NCBI RefSeq assembly: GCF_002845745.1
Contig: NZ_PIUM01000008.1
Span: 101,283 to 165,282, forward strand
Direction of reading: 5' to 3'
DNA from: Telmatospirillum siberiense
Lineage (GTDB): Bacteria; Pseudomonadota; Alphaproteobacteria; Rhodospirillales; Magnetospirillaceae
DNA length: 64,000 bases
Each line of letters begins with the position of its first letter. Position 1 is the first letter of the stretch. The translations under genes and the position numbers were made by a program. The notes under the pieces were generated by a model. That model was given only the letters and a program-made list of their open reading frames with translations. It made no database searches and was not told the DNA's origin. Shown piece after piece: positions 60,948 to 64,000 of the stretch.

Positions 60948-61424
60948 TCACGCCGGCCGGCGGCCCACCAGCACCATCGCCACCAGACTCATGGCCACCG
61001 CCCCGGTCTGGTCCAGCACCTCGATGAAACAGCGCACCATGCCGCGATCCGGTTTGGAACGGGATGGGATGGCCTCGCGGATGGTAACCCGCAGGGACAA
61101 CGCGTCGCCCGGCCGCACCGGCCGCAGCCAACGCAGCTCATCGATCCCCGGCGAACCGTAGCTCGCCACCGAGGACAGGAAATGATCGGTCAGCAAACGC
61201 ATCATCAGGCCGGCCGTGTGCCAGCCGCTGGCGATCAGACCGCCGAACGGTCCTTCGCGGGCCGCATCCGGATCGATGTGAAAGGGTTGCGGATCGAACT
61301 GCCGGGCGAAGGAGATGACCTCGGCCTCCTCGACGGCGATCCGGCCGAAACGGTGGACGTCCCCAACGACGTAATCCTCGAAATAGCGGTCATCGGCGGA
61401 CGTGAGGAAAGCGGAGGAGGACAT
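60948..61424 (-). CDS. MaoC-like acyl dehydratase (hotdog fold)
   Basis: 158 residues. RYFEDYVVGDVHRFGRIAVEEAEVISFARQFDPQPFHIDPDAA has the hydratase-2 Asp/His motif (FDPQPFHID), followed by GLIASGWHTAGLMMRL. Members hydrate enoyl-CoAs, for example in fatty-acid or hydroxyalkanoate metabolism; the substrate is unknown. It follows the 4HBT thioesterase gene on the same strand with an 18-base gap, so the two form an operon. It is convergent with nnrS. Confidence 0.9.
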   Translation of the reverse strand: MSSSAFLTSADDRYFEDYVVGDVHRFGRIAVEEAEVISFARQFDPQPFHIDPDAAREGPFGGLIASGWHTAGLMMRLLTDHFLSSVASYGSPGIDELRWLRPVRPGDALSLRVTIREAIPSRSKPDRGMVRCFIEVLDQTGAVAMSLVAMVLVGRRPA

Positions 61425-61442
61425 ATCGGCGCATCCTATGCT

Positions 61443-61886
61443 TCAAGGAACGGGAAAACCGGGAACGGCCCGGAACGCCAAGCCGGCTCGCAAAGCCTCG
61501 GGCAAGGGGGTGGACCGGCGGGTGGCGTCGTCGATCAGCACCATGACCGTCTGGGCGGTGGCGACACAGCGTTCCCCGACGTAAAGCCCCTGGCCGAGCG
61601 TGAAGGAACTGCGCCCGAGGGAAAGAACCCCGGTTCCAATATCGACCTCGCCCGGCCAGAGTATCTCCGCGCGGAAATCGAGAACAAGGCGGGCGATGAC
61701 GAAACTGTTGCCGGCGGCCGCCACAGGCGCCGCCGGATCGCAGAGGAAAGCGGTTCGGCCGCTTTCGCAGAAGGTGGCGAAGACGGCGTTGTTGACATGT
61801 CCCTGGCGATCGGTGTCGCCGTAGCGCAGAACGTCACGCGACCATAGGGGGTAAAGGCGCCGGTCGGTAGGATCGGGTATCGGCAT
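61443..61886 (-). CDS. 4-hydroxybenzoyl-CoA-thioesterase-type acyl-CoA thioesterase
   Basis: 147 residues of a hotdog domain with RYGDTDRQGHVNNAVFATFCESGR, the catalytic Asp-containing motif of the 4HBT/YbgC group, then LDFRAEILWPGEVDIGTGV. It hydrolyses acyl-CoA; substrate undefined. It is the first gene of a pair with the MaoC-like dehydratase. Confidence 0.9.
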   Translation of the reverse strand: MPIPDPTDRRLYPLWSRDVLRYGDTDRQGHVNNAVFATFCESGRTAFLCDPAAPVAAAGNSFVIARLVLDFRAEILWPGEVDIGTGVLSLGRSSFTLGQGLYVGERCVATAQTVMVLIDDATRRSTPLPEALRAGLAFRAVPGFPVP

Positions 61887-62001
61887 TCCTTATCTGCACT
61901 CCTGCTGTCGCCGGCTCATCGGCCCGCCGATAGCAGATGGGAAGCGGCTCGTCCGGACGGAAGCCCCCGTTCCGTCGGCCCCCCCCGCGGGCCGGATAAA
62001 A

Positions 62002-62721
62002 TCAGCGGCGCCGCCGGCGATCGTCGTAAGAGGGGCGTTCGGCCCTCAGGGAGGGTTCCCGGCGGACGCCGTCCTCGTCATCGGAACGACGGAAGGACGG
62101 CTCGCGGCGGGGACCTTGCGGCGCGTAATCGTCAACGCCCCGGGAAGAACCGCCGATCAGGCCCCAGATCACGCGCACCCCCAGTACCGCCAGCAGGACG
62201 ACCAGGGCCACCCGGCACAGAAAACCGATCATGGCGGCGGACTCGTCGCCCATCATCGGACCGCCGTAGATGACGGAACCGAGATCGGTACCGATCAGCC
62301 CGGCGATCAGGCCGCTAACGAAGGGATGACTGGCCAGGAAGGTATTGACCTGCTGCGGCTGGGCTCGCGCCGAGGAGGTCGACTGGCCGGTGGCGCCGGC
62401 CCCTCCTTCCACCTGCGCTTCCGGCCGGGGCGCCGCCGCCAGTGGCACGGGGCCACCGCCGGGACCGGGAACCACCGGCTGCTCGGCCTCGACCTTGGGC
62501 ACGGCCGGAGCGGCGGACGGCGCGGGCGGCGCGGCATTGCGGTTGACCGGCTTTCCCCCTTCGGTGGTGGAGCGATGGGCGCCGAGCACGCCGATGGAAG
62601 GATCGTTATAGCCGGGCGTCTCCGCCTTTTTCTTGGCGGGTTCGGCGGCGAGGGCGGCGGCGGAAACCAGCGAAAGGACGACGATCAGGGCCGTCAGTCC
62701 CGGAATGTATCGCGATCCCAT
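62002..62721 (-). CDS. Hypothetical membrane protein with signal peptide and Arg-rich tail
   Basis: 239 residues from the ATG at 62721; a TTG at 62742 is an alternative and neither has a clear ribosome-binding site. Signal peptide GLTALIVVLSLVSAAALAA; an Ala/Pro-rich disordered stretch (about 30-125); a glycine-containing helix pair (HPFVSGLIAGLIGTDLGSVIYGG and MIGFLCRVALVVLLAVLGVRVIWG); and a highly charged Arg/Asp-rich tail. The helix pair looks like the membrane part of bacterial Tim44-like proteins, but the Tim44 domain is absent. Function unknown. Confidence 0.7.
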   Translation of the reverse strand: MGSRYIPGLTALIVVLSLVSAAALAAEPAKKKAETPGYNDPSIGVLGAHRSTTEGGKPVNRNAAPPAPSAAPAVPKVEAEQPVVPGPGGGPVPLAAAPRPEAQVEGGAGATGQSTSSARAQPQQVNTFLASHPFVSGLIAGLIGTDLGSVIYGGPMMGDESAAMIGFLCRVALVVLLAVLGVRVIWGLIGGSSRGVDDYAPQGPRREPSFRRSDDEDGVRREPSLRAERPSYDDRRRRR

Positions 62722-62946
62722 GAGATATCGATGAAAGGGCAAGGGCTTTCGTCTTCAAAATTCGGGTTGGGGGAAGCAACGGGCCAGAAGCTACCCTTGT
62801 CGGATGTCGGGTTCAAGCATGCTGGTGGCAAGGGGGCCCGTGCCTTTTTCCGATTGGGCGGGCCGTTCGCCGACAGGGCAATTCCGTCCCGCCCGGAACT
62901 GATCTAGACTTCCCGCCGTTGCAGAGAGTCCGGAACCGCTTCATCG

Positions 62947-63603
62947 ATGATCCCCTTGACCGCAGATCAATTGGTCCGCGCCTATTCCATGGGCGTTTTC
63001 CCGATGGCCCGCCATCGCGATGATCCGCGCCTGTTCTGGATCGATCCCGAGGAACGCGGCATCCTGCCGCTCGACGGTTTTCATCTGTCCCATTCCATGC
63101 GCAAGGTCTTGCGGCACACCGACCTGATCGTGCGCTGCGACAGCGCCTTCGAGGAGGTGATCGGCCTTTGCGCCGAGACAGCCCCGGACCGTCCGGAAAC
63201 CTGGATCAACGAAGAAATATTCCGGCTGTTCGGCGAACTGCACCGCTACGGTCTCGCCCACAGTGTCGAAGCCTGGCGCGGAGATACCCTGGTCGGCGGC
63301 CTATACGGCCTGTCGCTGGGCGGCGCCTTTTTCGGGGAAAGCATGTTCAGCCGGGAAACCAACGCCAGCAAGATCGCCCTGGCCCATCTGGTGGCACGGC
63401 TGAGACATGGCGGCTATACGCTGCTCGACACGCAATTCGTCACCGAGCATCTGGCGCGCTTCGGAGCCATCGAGATTCCCAGGCGGGACTATCTGCGGCG
63501 GCTGGCCGACGCCATCGACCGCCGCGCGGTTTTTCATGGAGATTTGCCGGGCTCCGAGGTCTTGGCGTTGCTGTCCTCGCAGTCCAGCACCCAGATGTCG
63601 TAG
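62947..63603 (+). CDS. aat: Leucyl/phenylalanyl-tRNA-protein transferase
   Basis: 218 residues. LVRAYSMGVFPMA, FWIDPEERGILPLDGFHLSHSMRK, TWINEEIFRLFGELHRYGLAHSVEAWRGDTLVGGLYGLSLGGAFFGESMFS and LLDTQFVTEHLARFGA are the Aat family blocks. It adds Leu or Phe to N-terminal Arg/Lys of proteins for degradation by the N-end rule. Its 3' end overlaps the convergent DUF2155 gene by 70 bases. accBC, usually adjacent in this lineage, is about 28 kb upstream. Confidence 0.95.
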   Translation: MIPLTADQLVRAYSMGVFPMARHRDDPRLFWIDPEERGILPLDGFHLSHSMRKVLRHTDLIVRCDSAFEEVIGLCAETAPDRPETWINEEIFRLFGELHRYGLAHSVEAWRGDTLVGGLYGLSLGGAFFGESMFSRETNASKIALAHLVARLRHGGYTLLDTQFVTEHLARFGAIEIPRRDYLRRLADAIDRRAVFHGDLPGSEVLALLSSQSSTQMS

Positions 63604-63956
63604 ACCGGATGTTCGAGCGCCGAGAGCGCCGGACTGGAGGCGAACATCCAGCCGCGGAACAGGCTGGCCGCAGCCTGACCGCTGCGGATTTCCCAGATAT
63701 CGAGAAAGGCCGCCGATTCCGGCTGTTCCTCGGGCGGACGCTTGCGGCAGCTCCGCACGATGATCTCCAGCGTCCCGAAATGCACGGGCGAGCCCACCGG
63801 GGCGTCGATGGTGACCACCCGTCCGGTCACCTTGTCCAACCCTTGCAGGATCGCCGTGTCGAAAGCGAGGTCGGTGGCCGCGGCCGGCGCCGCCCAGGCG
63901 AGCCCCGTGGCGGCGGCGAGAACGCCGAGCCAGGCTCTGAGGGAGGAATTCGTCAC
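63534..63956 (-). CDS. DUF2155-family secreted protein
   Basis: 140 residues from a GTG at 63956. Signal peptide SLRAWLGVLAAATGLAWAAPAAA, then the DUF2155 core: AILQGLDKVTGRVVTIDAPVGSPVHFGTLEIIVRSCRKRPPEEQPESAAFLDIWE and LFRGWMFASSPALSALEHPVYDIWVLDC. Function is unknown; the family is alphaproteobacterial and usually next to aat. The start overlaps the stop of the preceding minus-strand gene (GTGA). The last 70 bases overlap aat. Confidence 0.88.
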   Translation of the reverse strand: MTNSSLRAWLGVLAAATGLAWAAPAAATDLAFDTAILQGLDKVTGRVVTIDAPVGSPVHFGTLEIIVRSCRKRPPEEQPESAAFLDIWEIRSGQAAASLFRGWMFASSPALSALEHPVYDIWVLDCEDSNAKTSEPGKSP

Positions 63957-64000
63957 TTGTCGCGCGCCTCGCCCGCCGCCGCCACGGGGCTCGCCTGGGC
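63953..64000 (-). CDS. 3' end of a gene cut by the window edge
   Basis: The last 15 codons of an open frame (AQASPVAAAGEARDK, then TGA) overlapping the DUF2155 start as GTGA. Too short to identify. In related genomes a gene for an MlaD-type lipid-transport protein or an NDUFA12-like subunit lies here, but the sequence does not show which. Confidence 0.5.
   Translation of the reverse strand, partial: AQASPVAAAGEARDK

Noticed and set aside
1..64000. tRNA, rRNA, CRISPR arrays, transposases, integrases and prophage genes
   Set aside because: Both strands were read for these and none was recognised; a dedicated scan (tRNAscan, ISfinder) could still find something small.

Overview
The window is 64 kb of GC-rich, densely coded DNA from an alphaproteobacterium. 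The gene set (accB-accC, aat next to DUF2155, DUF2336, a ThiS-ThiG fusion, parE, NnrS, periplasmic nitrate reductase, many Cache/PAS/EAL signalling proteins) fits the Rhodospirillales, most likely a Magnetospirillum/Telmatospirillum-type spirillum. That placement is inferred from gene content and protein style, not from a marker-gene search. I saw no rRNA, tRNA, CRISPR array, transposase or phage gene.

Layout. 0-4.9 kb: the end of an acetyl-CoA-synthetase-like/GNAT protein, motA-motB, a metallo-beta-lactamase/SAM-hydrolase pair and a TetR regulator. 5-12.2 kb: membrane and envelope-glycan genes, including a GT-C-like protein, an EamA exporter and a GT2-GT39-GH17 operon. 12.3-19 kb: M13 peptidase, YciA thioesterase, parE and a chemoreceptor. 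19-22 kb: a phosphate block (pit, DUF47/PhoU-like, divergent pstS) sharing a Pho-box-like site. 22-31.5 kb: an EAL protein, a lone dTDP-glucose dehydratase, an aminotransferase, a gamma-glutamyltransferase-like lipoprotein overlapping a divergent M48 peptidase, a DsbA-family protein and ornithine/lysine decarboxylase with a structured leader. 32-36.6 kb: thiSG, accBC and DUF2336.

37.2-46 kb is a signalling block. A four-gene operon encodes a REC-DUF3369-degenerate GGDEF-EAL protein, a histidine kinase and two TRAP-type solute-binding proteins with no TRAP permease. A convergent Cache/PAS kinase faces it, and that kinase's downstream response regulator is reduced to a 30-residue stub. 46-48 kb holds an alkylation-repair pair (ogt, ada-alkA). 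48-61 kb is an anaerobic nitrogen-oxide block: nrfH-nrfA-napD-napA-(napH remnant)-napB-napC on the minus strand, an Fnr-type regulator with an N-terminal cysteine cluster, an OmpR-type regulator divergent from a nitrate-sensor-like hybrid kinase, and nnrS. Fnr/Dnr-type palindromes lie in front of nrfH and nnrS. 61-64 kb: MaoC and thioesterase proteins, a membrane protein, aat and DUF2155.

Most unusual features: (1) a dispersed family of palindromic elements (about 7.6, 24.9 and 30.4 kb), always between convergent genes, whose hairpins keep their pairing although the bases differ between copies; (2) the kinase/EAL/dual solute-binding-protein operon, a candidate ligand-to-c-di-GMP pathway; (3) a deletion scar in the nap operon that removed napG and most of napH but kept the napH-napB stop/start overlap; (4) a short upstream ORF that ends inside a long hairpin ahead of the ornithine decarboxylase gene.
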